Origin: an uncultured Massilia sp.
GTDB taxonomy: Bacteria; Pseudomonadota; Gammaproteobacteria; Burkholderiales; Burkholderiaceae_D
Assembly: GCA_913777025.1 (NCBI GenBank)
Contig: CAJYQM010000086.1
Span: forward strand, 1-64,000
Direction: 5' to 3'
Length of the DNA stretch: 64,000 nucleotides
The notes under the pieces are model-generated. The model was not told the origin of the DNA. It worked only from the letters and a program-made list of their open reading frames with translations, and did no database searches. Both the position numbers and the translations under genes were made by a program. Positions 47,758-57,126 of the stretch are shown here, one piece after another (the stretch's first letter is position 1; each line of letters opens with the position of its first letter).

Positions 47758-49883
47758 AACTGGTAGCGCGCGCTCAGCCCCAGCAGCCAGTTGCGTCCCA
47801 GCGCCGCCTCGTAATAGCGCTTGCTGCTGTCGCCGACGATCACCGAGCCGACGTACTGGCGGTCCAGCACGTTGTTCAGGCGGGCGAATTCCTTGATGCG
47901 CCAGCCGCCGGCCTGCTGCTGCGCCTGCACCCGCAGGTTCAGCACGCCATAGCCGGGCGCGGCCTTGTCCGCGTTGGCGTCGTCGACGCGGACCTTGCCG
48001 CTGGCCTGCGCTTCCAGCGCGCCGCCCAAGCTGCCGGCCGGATCGTTCCAGGCCAGCTCGCCGAACAGGTTCGCGTTCGGCACGCCCGGCAGGCGGCTGC
48101 CCTCGGGGACCGCGCCGACCGTCGAATCGTAGATCGCGCGCAACTGAGTGGCCGCCAGGCGCGTGCTGAAGCCGTGCGCCCACTGCGAATCGACGGAGAG
48201 TTCGATGCCCTGGCGCAGCGTGTCGCCGGCGTTCCGGTAGCTGCTGCGTCCGCCGGTCGACACGTCGACCACCAGTTCGTCGCGGGTGCGCACCTGGAAC
48301 ACCGCCAGTTCGGCGCGGGTATGGTGCGCCAGGATCGCCTTGGCGCCCAGCTCCAGGTGGGTGCTCTCGGCCGGCGCCAGGCGGTAATTGAAACCGCCGC
48401 CGGCGCCGGAATAGAACAGTTCGTTCAGGGTCGGCGCTTCGAAGCCGCGCGCCGCGCTCGCGTACAGGTCGAGCGTCGGCGTCAGCTTGAACAAGGCGCC
48501 CAGCAGCGGCGTCGTGTGGCTGTAGCGCACGCTGCCGCTGTCGTCGCCATTGCCGAGGAAACGGTCCTGCACGCCCACCCGCATGCGGCTGTAGCGCAGG
48601 CCGCCCGTGAACTGCCAGCGGCCGTAGGCCCATTCGCCCTGCACGTAGGGGTCGAGGCTGGAGACGACATCTTCCTCGTCGCGGCGCAGCGCGCCACGCA
48701 CGCCGACCACGCTGCCGACATAGTTCTCATAACCCTGGCGGTCGTCGCTCGAGCGGCCATATTCGAGGCCGGCGGTGGTGGTCAGCTTGCCGCCCGCCAG
48801 CGCGCGCACGTGCTGCCAGCTGAAATTGGCACCGTAGAAATCGCGGTCGAAGTCGACCACGCCGCCCGACTGGCTCGCCGGGGCCTGCATCGTCTTCGGG
48901 AAGGACTGGTATTGCACCACGTGGCGGTTGCCGCCGTAGAGCGTCACTTGCAGGCGGTCGTCCTCGCCCAGGCGCTGTTCCCAGGTCAGGCCGGCCTGCT
49001 GGTGGTTGATGTTCTTGCGCGTGTCGTAGCGCTCGGCCAGCGTGCGCTTCGGATTGGCGGTGTCGTTGAGGTCGATCTCGCCGGCGCGCGGATCGCGCTG
49101 GTACGTTGCCCATTTGACGCCGAGCGGGTCCTGGGCATTGCTTTCGCTCATGGTGTTGGCCACCAGCGTCAGCTTGCTGCCGGCGCCGGGCTGGAAGGTC
49201 AGCTTGGCGAAGGACTGGTCGCGCCGCGCCGCGCTGTGGGCACGGTAGCCGTCGGTGTCGAAGCGGGAGACGTCGACCACGTAGCCGACACCGGCGGTCT
49301 TGCCCTGGGCGTTGACGTCGAGCTTCTTGCTGCCGTAACTGCCGGCCGTGAAGGTGCTGTCGATCGAGGGCGCGCCTTCGCCGTCGCGCGTGAACATCTG
49401 GATCACGCCGCCCGCGTGGTTGCCGTACAGCGCGGAAAACGGCCCGCGCAGCACTTCGATGCGCTCGGCCATGTCGAGGTTGAAGGTGGCAGCCTGGCCC
49501 TGGCCGTCGGGCATGGTCGCGGGAATGCCGTCGGCAATCAAGCGCACGCCGCGCACGCCGAAGGCCGAGCGGGCGCCGAAGCCGCGCGAGGAGATCTGCA
49601 AATCCTGGGCATAGTTCTGGCGGTTCTGCACCACGACCCCGGGCACCGCGGCCAGTGCCTCGGACGCGTTCACGCGCGGCTGGGCGGCATTGATGCGGGC
49701 CGCATCGACCACGCCGATGGCGGCCGGCTGGTCGAAGCTGTCGCGTTCGAAGCGGCTGGCGCTGACCACCACGACCGGCATCGGCGCCGCGCCGTCGGCG
49801 GCCAGCGGCGCGCTGCCTGCGCTGCCTGCGCCCGCCAGCGCCGCGATCGCCAGCGCGATCGCATGTTGACGTGGCCGGCGCAT
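47754..49883 (-). CDS. pqqU: TonB-dependent receptor, PqqU/YncD type (PQQ uptake)
   Basis: Outer-membrane receptor of 709 residues. Many stretches match E. coli YncD/PqqU as I recall it: VQNRQNYAQDLQISSRGFG, VRLIADGIPATMPDGQGQA, EVLRGPFSALYGN, YDTRKNINHQQAGL, NGDDSGSVRYSHTTPL, SYRNAGDTLRQGIELSVDSQ and YVGSVIVGDSSKRYYEAALG. YncD was shown to import pyrroloquinoline quinone (PQQ). Here the gene is the third of an operon with the PQQ-dependent glucose dehydrogenase and OprB, strongly supporting that role. The start overlaps the oprB stop by one base. The C-terminus ends in Phe as expected for an outer-membrane barrel. Confidence 0.9.
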   Translation of the reverse strand: MRRPRQHAIALAIAALAGAGSAGSAPLAADGAAPMPVVVVSASRFERDSFDQPAAIGVVDAARINAAQPRVNASEALAAVPGVVVQNRQNYAQDLQISSRGFGARSAFGVRGVRLIADGIPATMPDGQGQAATFNLDMAERIEVLRGPFSALYGNHAGGVIQMFTRDGEGAPSIDSTFTAGSYGSKKLDVNAQGKTAGVGYVVDVSRFDTDGYRAHSAARRDQSFAKLTFQPGAGSKLTLVANTMSESNAQDPLGVKWATYQRDPRAGEIDLNDTANPKRTLAERYDTRKNINHQQAGLTWEQRLGEDDRLQVTLYGGNRHVVQYQSFPKTMQAPASQSGGVVDFDRDFYGANFSWQHVRALAGGKLTTTAGLEYGRSSDDRQGYENYVGSVVGVRGALRRDEEDVVSSLDPYVQGEWAYGRWQFTGGLRYSRMRVGVQDRFLGNGDDSGSVRYSHTTPLLGALFKLTPTLDLYASAARGFEAPTLNELFYSGAGGGFNYRLAPAESTHLELGAKAILAHHTRAELAVFQVRTRDELVVDVSTGGRSSYRNAGDTLRQGIELSVDSQWAHGFSTRLAATQLRAIYDSTVGAVPEGSRLPGVPNANLFGELAWNDPAGSLGGALEAQASGKVRVDDANADKAAPGYGVLNLRVQAQQQAGGWRIKEFARLNNVLDRQYVGSVIVGDSSKRYYEAALGRNWLLGLSARYQF

Positions 49884-51202
49884 CAGAATGCCACCACGCT
49901 CTTCAGGCCGAGCACCACGGCGTCCGAATTCTGCGAGGTGCCGCCCGGGTGCTTGATGAACTGCAGGTTCGGACGCAGGCTCAGCGCCGGGATCGGCGAC
50001 CAGTTGTAGAAGACTTCGGCCGCGTATTCGTAGCCGTCGTTGACGACCGTCTGCGCGCCCGGGTTCAGCCCGTTCACGACGCGCTGGTGGTTGGCGTAGC
50101 GGCCGTTGCCGTGGGTGGCGCCGATGGCCAGGCCGAGCGTGTCGCGCGCGCGGTCGAACACGCCCCTGTATTCCATGCCCAGGGCCACCTGGTTGTCGGT
50201 GGCGGCCGTGAATTTATCCGCCTGCGACGCGTTCAGGAAAACGATCGCGCCCTTGCCGCCGGCGGTCCCCGTCACCTGCTGCTGGATATTGATGTAGGCA
50301 CCATAGGCGCCGTCGCGCTGCAGGGCGCCGACGCTGGTGCTGCCCAGCGGCTGGCGGTTCTGGTCGAGGAACAGGTCGGCGCTATCCGAGGTGTTGTACC
50401 AGGCGCCGATCTTGTAGCTGCCGGGCAGGCCTTTTACGACCGGCAGCCAGCCGAATTCGACCGGCACCAGTGCGCCGGTGGTGCCGTGCGGGTTGTTCGG
50501 GTACAGGCCGCGGTGCGTGTTGTAGTCATCGTCGAGATAGGTCGGGTTGACCTGGTACACGCCGGCCTGCAGGTAAGTCTGCGCCGAGGTGTTCAGCCTG
50601 GCGACGCCGGCCCAGACGCTGACCGGCCAGTTGCCCCAATAGTTGCCGGCGATGTTGCCGGGCTGCGCGCCGCAGAAGGTCAGGTTCTGGAAGTCGCAGG
50701 AAAAGGCGGCGAAGTCGCCACCGATGGCCATGCGGCCGAACTTCAGCGTCAGGCCGCCGTTCAGCAGCGACTGTTGCAGGTAAAAATTGGTCAGGCGCCA
50801 GGTCTGGCCGCGGCCGTAGACTTCCTGCACCTGCTGGAAGGTGCCGAGGCCGGCGTCGCTGCTCAGGTTGTGGCCGTTGCGGTTGGTGATATCGATATAA
50901 AACTTGCCGCCGGACCAGCCCCACAGCTTGTCCAGGTCGAGTTCGGTGCCCAGACGCCATTGATCGCTGTTGCGCGTCTTGTGGTCGGTGCCGCCCGAGG
51001 TGTTGCTGGCGATTTCGGAGACATAGCCCAGGTTGAATGCCACGCCCTGTTCGGCCAGGCGGGACCGTTGGCCGTTCCAGTCGCCGAACAGGGTGGGGCT
51101 GGTGCCGAGGTCGGCGGCGGAGGAAAGCTGCGGGCCGAGCAGGCCAAACGCGGCGCTGAGGATGGCCGCTGCGATCGGGGTGGTGCGAGGGAAGGTGTTC
51201 AT
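49883..51202 (-). CDS. oprB: OprB-type carbohydrate porin
   Basis: A 439-residue outer-membrane porin for sugars. The signal peptide runs to SSAADLG; the mature part has GDWNGQRSRLAEQGVAFNLG near the start, which is the OprB opening, then FYIDITNRNGHNLSSDAGLG, LNGGLTLKFGRMAIGGDFA and a barrel ending LGLKSVVAF with terminal Phe. Start 51202 (MNTFPRTTPIAA) begins the signal peptide. It lies between gcd and the PqqU-like gene (one-base overlap with the latter). It likely admits glucose for GCD. Confidence 0.93.
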   Translation of the reverse strand: MNTFPRTTPIAAAILSAAFGLLGPQLSSAADLGTSPTLFGDWNGQRSRLAEQGVAFNLGYVSEIASNTSGGTDHKTRNSDQWRLGTELDLDKLWGWSGGKFYIDITNRNGHNLSSDAGLGTFQQVQEVYGRGQTWRLTNFYLQQSLLNGGLTLKFGRMAIGGDFAAFSCDFQNLTFCGAQPGNIAGNYWGNWPVSVWAGVARLNTSAQTYLQAGVYQVNPTYLDDDYNTHRGLYPNNPHGTTGALVPVEFGWLPVVKGLPGSYKIGAWYNTSDSADLFLDQNRQPLGSTSVGALQRDGAYGAYINIQQQVTGTAGGKGAIVFLNASQADKFTAATDNQVALGMEYRGVFDRARDTLGLAIGATHGNGRYANHQRVVNGLNPGAQTVVNDGYEYAAEVFYNWSPIPALSLRPNLQFIKHPGGTSQNSDAVVLGLKSVVAF

Positions 51203-51326
51203 GGTTCTTGTGCTTTTATAAAAATGCGGCGGCCCCGCGTATGCTGTGCCGGGGCCGCCATTCAATCGTGTTGCGCTGTAAAGAGGAGGGAGGCGCGCAA
51301 CGGACCGGGCCGTCGCGCGCTGCCGC

Positions 51327-53768
51327 TTATTTCGCCTTGGCTGGCTTGGCTGCGGCGCCGTCCGGCAAGGCGAAGGCCACCACTTCGTCGGCCATCTTCG
51401 TGCCGAGCGAACCGTGACCGCCGGCCATCACCACGACGTATTGCCTGCCGGTCTTGTCGGACACGTAGCTCATCGGGGTGGCCTGGCCGCCGGCCGGCAG
51501 GCGGCCTTTGAACACTTCTTTGCCGTTGCTCACGTCATAGCCGCGGATGTAGTAGTCCAGCGTGCTGCTGAGGAAGGTCACGCCGCCGCCGGTGGTCATC
51601 ATGCCGCCCAGGCTGGGCACGCCCAGCGGCAGGGCGATCGGTACCGGCGCGCTGTCGCGGGTGGTGCCGTTCTTGTGCATCCACACTTTCTTCATGGTCT
51701 TCAGGTCGACCGCGGCCACATAGCCCCAGGGCGGTGCCTGGCACGGGAAGCCCAGCGGCGACAGGAAAGGCTTGATCTCGACCGCGAACGGCAGGCCGGT
51801 CTGCGGCTGCAGGCCCATTTCGGTGCCGGAACCGCCCTTGACGTTGGCCTGGGCGCGCGGCACCAGGCGTTCCAGGAAGCCCATGAAGTCCGGGTTGACG
51901 ATCAACAGCTGGCGCACCGGGTCGATGGTCGCGCCGCCCCATTCGAAGATGCCCAGCGGGCCCGGCGAAATGATGGCGCCCTTGCCCGGCTCGCCCACGG
52001 TCTGCGGCGTGAACGGCCCTTCGTAACGATGATTCTTGAAGATGATGCGGCAAGCCAGCTGGTCGAACGGCGTGGTGCCCCACATGTCGGCTTCGCTGAT
52101 GTTGTGTTCAGGCAGGAAGCTCAGGGCCGAGAACGGCTGGGTCGGCGAGAGGTGGTCGCCGGCGGCGACGTTGTCGGTCGGCACCGGTTTTTCCGGGGCC
52201 GGTACCACCAGCGAACCGTCGCGGCGGTCGATCACATAAATGTCGCCGCGCTTGGTCGTGGCCACGACGGACGGCACCTTGCCCTTCGGCGTATCGATGT
52301 CGACCAGGGTCGGCTGGCCGCCGATGTCCATGTCCCAGATATCGTGGTGCACGGTCTGGTATACCCAGCGCAGCTTGCCGGTGGCCAGGTCGAGGGCGAC
52401 GATGGCGCTGTTGAAGCGTTCGCCGTTCTTGTTGCGGCGGCCGCCCCAGGTATCCGGGGTTTCATTGCCCATCGGGATGTACACCATGCCCAGCTTTTCG
52501 TCGATGCTCGACACGCCCCACGAGTTGGGCGAGTTGCGGACATAGGTCTGGCCTTCGGTCAGCGGATTGGTCTCGTCCGGACGGGCCGGATCCCAGTTCC
52601 ACACCAGCTTGCCGGTAACCGGATCGTAGCCGCGGATCACGCCCGACGGTTCATCGATCGAGTCGTTGTCGGTCACGCTGGCCGCCATCACCACCATGTT
52701 CTGCGACACGGCCGGCGGCGAGGTCGGCATCAGCATGCCGCGTTTCTTGACCGGGTGGCCCTTGTACAGGTCGACGACACCGTTGTCGCCGAACGATTTG
52801 CACGACTCGCCGGTATCGGCGTTGACGGCGATCAGGGTACCGTCCATGGTCGGCGCGAGGATGCGGCGCGGGCATTCCATGGTGGCGGCGGCGGCGCGCG
52901 CCGGGGCCGGGGTGGCGGCCAGCGACGCCGCGTTGGCATCCCAGTACGACACGCCGCGGCAGATCATGTGCTGGTAGGTGGCGGCATCGCGGTTGATCTT
53001 CGGATCGTGGCGCCAGATTTCCTTGCCGGTATCCGGATCCAGGGCGATGACGATATTGTGCGGCGTGCACATGTAGAGCATGCCGTTGACTTTCAGCGGC
53101 GTGACTTCGTTGGCGATTTCGCCCGGGTCGCCCGGACCCTTGAAGTCGCCGGTGTGGTAGCTCCACACCTGCTGCAGCTGGCCCGCATTGGCCGGGGTGA
53201 TCTGCGCGGCCGGCGCGTAGCGGTCGCCATAACCGGAACGGCCGTAAGCCGACCAGTCGTTGTGCGCCACGCCGGCGGCGTCGTGCTCGCCGCTGGCGGC
53301 CATGTTTTCCTGCGGCACGATGCCGTGCAGGTCGTGGTAGTCCTGGAACAGTGCGACCACGCCGACCAGCAGCGTGACGGCGACCGAACCGACCAGGGCC
53401 TTGCGGCCGGCGTCGGCGCCGGCTTGCTCCTTGCCGAGACGGCGGTCGACGAAGGGCAGCAGCAGCCAGACGGCGGCGGCGAACCAGATGTCCAGGCGCG
53501 GCAGCAGCTGCCACCAGTCGAACTTGACTTCGACCAGCGACCAGACGACGGTGACGATCAGGATCAGGGACATCAGGGCCAGCGCCGCGCGCCGTCCCTT
53601 GAACACGAGCGCGCCCGTGACGATCAGGCCGAGTCCGGCCACCAGATAGTAGAACGAGCCACCCAGGCTCGCGAGATAGATGCCGCCGCCCAGCAGGGCG
53701 AGACCAAGCAGGATGAAAATCGATCCAGTCGTTGCCAACAATGCACCGGATCTTGTAGAGGTAGACAC
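51327..53768 (-). CDS. gcd: membrane-bound PQQ-dependent glucose dehydrogenase
   Basis: Periplasmic oxidation of glucose (and related aldoses) to the lactone, electrons passing to ubiquinone. The 813-residue protein has about five N-terminal membrane helices (to residue 115), then an eight-bladed PQQ propeller with YGRSGYGDRYAPAAQITPAN, LYMCTPHNIVIALDPDTGKE and TVHHDIWDMDIGGQPTLVDI. I chose GTG 53768 over ATG 53804, because AAGAAGGA is correctly placed before GTG and the upstream ATG lies inside the operator palindrome. First gene of gcd-oprB-pqqU; 124 bases separate it from oprB. Confidence 0.94.
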   Translation of the reverse strand: MSTSTRSGALLATTGSIFILLGLALLGGGIYLASLGGSFYYLVAGLGLIVTGALVFKGRRAALALMSLILIVTVVWSLVEVKFDWWQLLPRLDIWFAAAVWLLLPFVDRRLGKEQAGADAGRKALVGSVAVTLLVGVVALFQDYHDLHGIVPQENMAASGEHDAAGVAHNDWSAYGRSGYGDRYAPAAQITPANAGQLQQVWSYHTGDFKGPGDPGEIANEVTPLKVNGMLYMCTPHNIVIALDPDTGKEIWRHDPKINRDAATYQHMICRGVSYWDANAASLAATPAPARAAAATMECPRRILAPTMDGTLIAVNADTGESCKSFGDNGVVDLYKGHPVKKRGMLMPTSPPAVSQNMVVMAASVTDNDSIDEPSGVIRGYDPVTGKLVWNWDPARPDETNPLTEGQTYVRNSPNSWGVSSIDEKLGMVYIPMGNETPDTWGGRRNKNGERFNSAIVALDLATGKLRWVYQTVHHDIWDMDIGGQPTLVDIDTPKGKVPSVVATTKRGDIYVIDRRDGSLVVPAPEKPVPTDNVAAGDHLSPTQPFSALSFLPEHNISEADMWGTTPFDQLACRIIFKNHRYEGPFTPQTVGEPGKGAIISPGPLGIFEWGGATIDPVRQLLIVNPDFMGFLERLVPRAQANVKGGSGTEMGLQPQTGLPFAVEIKPFLSPLGFPCQAPPWGYVAAVDLKTMKKVWMHKNGTTRDSAPVPIALPLGVPSLGGMMTTGGGVTFLSSTLDYYIRGYDVSNGKEVFKGRLPAGGQATPMSYVSDKTGRQYVVVMAGGHGSLGTKMADEVVAFALPDGAAAKPAKAK

Positions 53769-53788
53769 GTTAATCCTTCTTAATTTTG

Positions 53789-53804
53789 ATGATAGCGCTA
53801 TCAT
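53789..53804. promoter_or_regulatory. 16-base perfect palindrome, likely TetR operator
   Basis: ATGATAGCGCTATCAT is perfectly palindromic and sits 20 bases upstream of the gcd GTG start, facing the divergent TetR gene. Perfect palindromes of this size are typical TetR-family operators. Confidence 0.75.
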
Positions 53805-53887
53805 ATGCTTGCCGGATTCGTTTGTAAACTGTATGGTTTCCTAAGCATGTGAAGCATTGACTTGTATTAACGCCTTCAGGAGACACC

Positions 53888-54535
53888 ATGGCGAAGACAG
53901 AACAACAACAAACCAAGGTTGGCCGGCCAGTAGTCCATACCCCGGAACAACTATTGGATCGCTTGATCCAGGCCGCCATCGACATCCTCGACGAGCGCGC
54001 CGCGGATGCCGATTTCAGCGTGACCGAGGTGGCCCAGCGCGCCAAGGTCTCGAAAAAAACCGTGTACACGGTGGTCGCCAGCAAGGAGGAATTGATCGGC
54101 CACATCATCCGATGCGGCGCCCGGGTGGCCACGAACGTGCTCGAGATGCCGGTGGCGGACGTGGCCGACGCGCGCGCCGTGCTGGCGCGCTTCCTGAGGG
54201 AATGGGTGGCCCTGGCCTGTGGCCCCCAGGCCGTGGGCATCTACGTGATGGCGATCCGGGAACGTAGCCGCTATCCGGCGCTCGGCGCCGCCTACTACCG
54301 CGCCCGCAACGAGCAGGGTCTGCAGCAACTGGCCGCCTGGATGGAGCGCATGCAGAACAAGAACTTTGCCGCAGCCGGCGATCCGATGATGACGGCCGAC
54401 CTGGCGCTGACCATGGCCGCGGCCGAACGCCAGCGCATCCTCGCGCTCGGCATCGACGAGCCTTTCACGCCGGAGCAGCTGGACCGGCGTATCGAGGCGA
54501 TATTGCAGTTCGTTTTTAGTGAGAAAGCAAAATGA
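53888..54535 (+). CDS. TetR/AcrR family regulator
   Basis: A 215-residue repressor. The HTH (about residues 20-65) contains LIQAAIDILDERAADADFSV and TEVAQRAKVSKKTVYTVVAS. The ligand domain is helical and not identifiable. It is divergent from gcd across a perfect 16-base palindrome, so control of the glucose oxidation operon is likely. It overlaps the following EthD gene by four bases (ATGA). A leading basic, Gln-rich tail (AKTEQQQTKVGRP) precedes the HTH. Confidence 0.88.
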   Translation: MAKTEQQQTKVGRPVVHTPEQLLDRLIQAAIDILDERAADADFSVTEVAQRAKVSKKTVYTVVASKEELIGHIIRCGARVATNVLEMPVADVADARAVLARFLREWVALACGPQAVGIYVMAIRERSRYPALGAAYYRARNEQGLQQLAAWMERMQNKNFAAAGDPMMTADLALTMAAAERQRILALGIDEPFTPEQLDRRIEAILQFVFSEKAK

Positions 54536-54867
54536 TCAAACTCAGTGTGATGTACCCCTACAGCCCGGAAGCCCGGTTCGACCATGACTATTACCGCGAC
54601 GTGCACATGGCCCTGCTCAAGGAACGCATGGGCGACTATTGCAAGTTCTACACGATCGACAAGGGGCTCGGCGGCGTCACGCCCGGCAGTGCGCCGGTGT
54701 ACATCGCCATGTGCCATGTGTATTGCGAGTCGGTCGAAGCGCTGATGACCGGGATCGGGCCGCATGCCGCGGAACTGGCTGCCGACATCGTCAACTTCAC
54801 CAATGTGACGCCGGTGCAGCAGGTCAGCGAAGTGGTGTTCGACGCGGGCTCGTCCGGGACCTCGTGA
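54532..54867 (+). CDS. EthD family protein
   Basis: A 111-residue protein of the EthD dimeric alpha/beta-barrel family. It starts MIKLSVMYPYSPEARFDHDY with YYRDVHMALLKERMG, the EthD pattern, and ends with NFTNVTPVQQVSEVVFD. EthD proteins aid degradation of ethers and other organics; the reaction here is unknown. It starts within the stop of the TetR gene, so it is likely controlled by it. Confidence 0.85.
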   Translation: MIKLSVMYPYSPEARFDHDYYRDVHMALLKERMGDYCKFYTIDKGLGGVTPGSAPVYIAMCHVYCESVEALMTGIGPHAAELAADIVNFTNVTPVQQVSEVVFDAGSSGTS

Positions 54868-54917
54868 GCGGCCACGGTCTTGCCGATCGGATGGGAAGCG
54901 GTGTGTCGCGCGGCGGC

Positions 54918-55820
54918 CTAAGCGTCGAACGGTCTCTTGCCCAGGACTTCGATCACGTGGTCCACGAAACACGTGATCCGTGCAGCCAGGGCTGTATTGC
55001 GGTAGTAGACCGCGTTGATCGATTGGCGCATGTCCAGCGTGTGCTCGGGAAATAACTGAACCAGTCGCCCACGACGCCGGTCTTCGCGCGTCATGAAGTC
55101 GGACAGGCAGACGATTCCCAGTCCCGAAAGGGCAATGCGGCGCAGCGTTTCGCCGCTGGAGGATGCAATGCTGGGCTCGATGCGCAGCACATTGCCATCC
55201 GCATCACGCAGCGGCCAGTCCTTCAGTGTCTCGGGCTGTTTGAAGCCCAGCAGGGGATGCTGTTGGAGCTGCGCCACGTTGTCCGGCGTGCCGTGACGCT
55301 CGAGATAGTCCGGGCTCGCGAGCACCCGGATCCGGCTTGTACCGATGTGGCGTGCGTGGAGCGTGGAGTCCTTCAGCACGCCAATACGAAACGCCACATC
55401 GGTGCGTCTCTCGATCAGGTCGGTGATGCCCTCGTTCGAGTTCAGTTCCAGCTCCACGTCGGGATAGCGGACGCGGAAGCCTTCCAGCAGCGGCACCAGC
55501 ACATGCAGCATGAAGGGCGTGGCCGCATCCACCCGCAGCTGTCCGGCCGGGCGCATCCGCCGCGCCGCCATCTGCTCTTCCGCCGCGTCGACCGAAGCCA
55601 GGATAGTGCGCGCATGCTCCAGGAAAGCCGCGCCTTCCTCCGTCAATTCCAGCCGCCGCGTCGTCCGGCGCAGCAGGGTCGTCTGCAGCTTTTCCTCCAG
55701 CCGTCCCAGCGCCCGACTGGTCGCGGATACCGTCAGCCCCAGCAGTTCCGCGGCGCCGGTGAGCGAGCCCATATCCACCACGGCCACGAAGGCCTGCATT
55801 TCATCGAGGCTTGTCTTCAT
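54918..55820 (-). CDS. LysR family regulator
   Basis: A 300-residue LysR protein. The HTH is at residues 1-60 (MQAFVAVVDMGSLTGAAELL with LGLTVSATSRALGRLEEKLQ). The effector domain includes ELNSNEGITDLIERRTDVAF and LSGLGIVCLSDFMTREDRRR, a group that often controls neighbouring oxidoreductases or efflux pumps. It is divergent from the MFS-dkgB pair across about 110 bases, and probably regulates it. Confidence 0.9.
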   Translation of the reverse strand: MKTSLDEMQAFVAVVDMGSLTGAAELLGLTVSATSRALGRLEEKLQTTLLRRTTRRLELTEEGAAFLEHARTILASVDAAEEQMAARRMRPAGQLRVDAATPFMLHVLVPLLEGFRVRYPDVELELNSNEGITDLIERRTDVAFRIGVLKDSTLHARHIGTSRIRVLASPDYLERHGTPDNVAQLQQHPLLGFKQPETLKDWPLRDADGNVLRIEPSIASSSGETLRRIALSGLGIVCLSDFMTREDRRRGRLVQLFPEHTLDMRQSINAVYYRNTALAARITCFVDHVIEVLGKRPFDA

Positions 55821-55932
55821 TTTTGAATCAAACGCAAAAGTCTTTGGCCGATACTGGTCTTAATCCGCAAATATAAACCATGGACAATACCTTCATCGAA
55901 AAAACCGACGGATTCGTCTTCAAGGAGTTGCA

Positions 55933-57105
55933 ATGAAATCCTCCACCGCATTACTGGCCCTGGCAACCGGCGCCTTTGCCATCGGCACCACCGAATTTGC
56001 GCCCATGGGGCTGTTGCCGGTGATCGCCGACGGCGTCAAGGTCAGCATCCCCACCGCCGGCATGCTCGTGTCCGCCTACGCGATCGGCGTGATGGTCGGC
56101 GCCCCGATCATGACCCTGCTGTTCAGCCGCTTCGGCAAACGGGCCGCGCTGATGTCGCTGATGCTGATCTTCACGGTCGGCAACCTGCTGTCGGCGTTCG
56201 CACCAGGCTATACCACCTTGCTGCTGTCGCGCCTGGTCACCAGCCTCAACCATGGCGCCTTCTTCGGCCTGGGCGCCGTCGTTGCCGCCAGCGTGGTGCC
56301 GAAAGAAAAGCAGGCCAGTGCCATCGCGGCCATGTTCATGGGCCTGACGGTCGCCAACATCGGCGGCGTGCCAGCCGCCACCTGGATCGGCCAGCAGGTC
56401 GGCTGGCGCCTGGCCTTCGGCGGGACCGCCGCGCTGGGCCTGATCACCATGGGCGCGCTGTGGCTGGCGCTGCCCAGGGGCGAGCCGGGTACGCCGCCGG
56501 ACGTGCGCCGCGAGCTGAAGGTGCTGACCAGCCGCGAGGTGCTGCTGGCCATGGGCACCACCGTGCTGGGCTCGGGCGCCATGTTCGCGCTCTATACCTA
56601 CGTGGCGCCGATGCTGACCGACATCACTCATGCCAGCCCGGGCTTCGTGGCCTTCGCCCTGGTGTTGATCGGTATCGGCTTCACGCTGGGTAACAGCCTG
56701 GGCGGGCGCCTGGCCGACTGGTCGCTGGACGGCGCCACCAAGCTGATCCTGGCTGCGCTGGCGGTCGTCATGGTCCTGCTGCCGCTGCTGCTGAAAACCC
56801 ATGTCGGCGCGGCCATCGGCCTGATCGCCTGGGGTGCGGCCGCCTTTGGCATCGTGCCGCCGGTGCAGATGCGCGTCATGCAGGCTGCGGCCCAGGCGCC
56901 TGGCCTGGCGTCGTCGGTCAACGTCGGCGCCTTCAACCTTGGCAATGCCGTTGGCGCCGCCCTCGGCGGTGTGGTCATCGGCCAGGGCCTGGGTTATGCC
57001 GCCGTACCGTTTGTCGGCGCAGCGCTCGCTGTCGGCGGCCTGGGGCTGGTCTGGCTTGGCAACGCCGGTCGCCGGCGCGGCGCGGTGCGTTCTTCTTCCA
57101 TCTAA
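55933..57105 (+). CDS. MFS efflux transporter, AraJ-like
   Basis: A 390-residue MFS transporter with about twelve membrane helices. The opening LALATGAFAIGTTEFAPMGL with LLPVIADGV is typical of the AraJ/YdhP/NepI (DHA1) efflux group. SAYAIGVMVGAPIMTLLFSR and FGKRAALMSLML form the MFS loop 2-3 motif. It is 21 bases upstream of dkgB on the same strand and divergent from a LysR gene. The substrate is unknown; sugars, purines or drugs are possible. Confidence 0.88.
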   Translation: MKSSTALLALATGAFAIGTTEFAPMGLLPVIADGVKVSIPTAGMLVSAYAIGVMVGAPIMTLLFSRFGKRAALMSLMLIFTVGNLLSAFAPGYTTLLLSRLVTSLNHGAFFGLGAVVAASVVPKEKQASAIAAMFMGLTVANIGGVPAATWIGQQVGWRLAFGGTAALGLITMGALWLALPRGEPGTPPDVRRELKVLTSREVLLAMGTTVLGSGAMFALYTYVAPMLTDITHASPGFVAFALVLIGIGFTLGNSLGGRLADWSLDGATKLILAALAVVMVLLPLLLKTHVGAAIGLIAWGAAAFGIVPPVQMRVMQAAAQAPGLASSVNVGAFNLGNAVGAALGGVVIGQGLGYAAVPFVGAALAVGGLGLVWLGNAGRRRGAVRSSSI

Positions 57106-57126
57106 TTTCCAACAAGGGGTTTCACC

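Noticed and set aside
46306..48633. Long open frame of 775 codons on the minus strand opposite the P450 gene and pqqU
   Set aside because: It is low-complexity Arg/Pro/Gly translation in a shadow frame; the P450 motifs on the plus strand and YncD motifs on the minus strand in other frames are clear.
51414..53783. 789-codon open frame opposite gcd
   Set aside because: Shadow frame rich in His, Arg and Val with no recognisable domain; gcd is certain.
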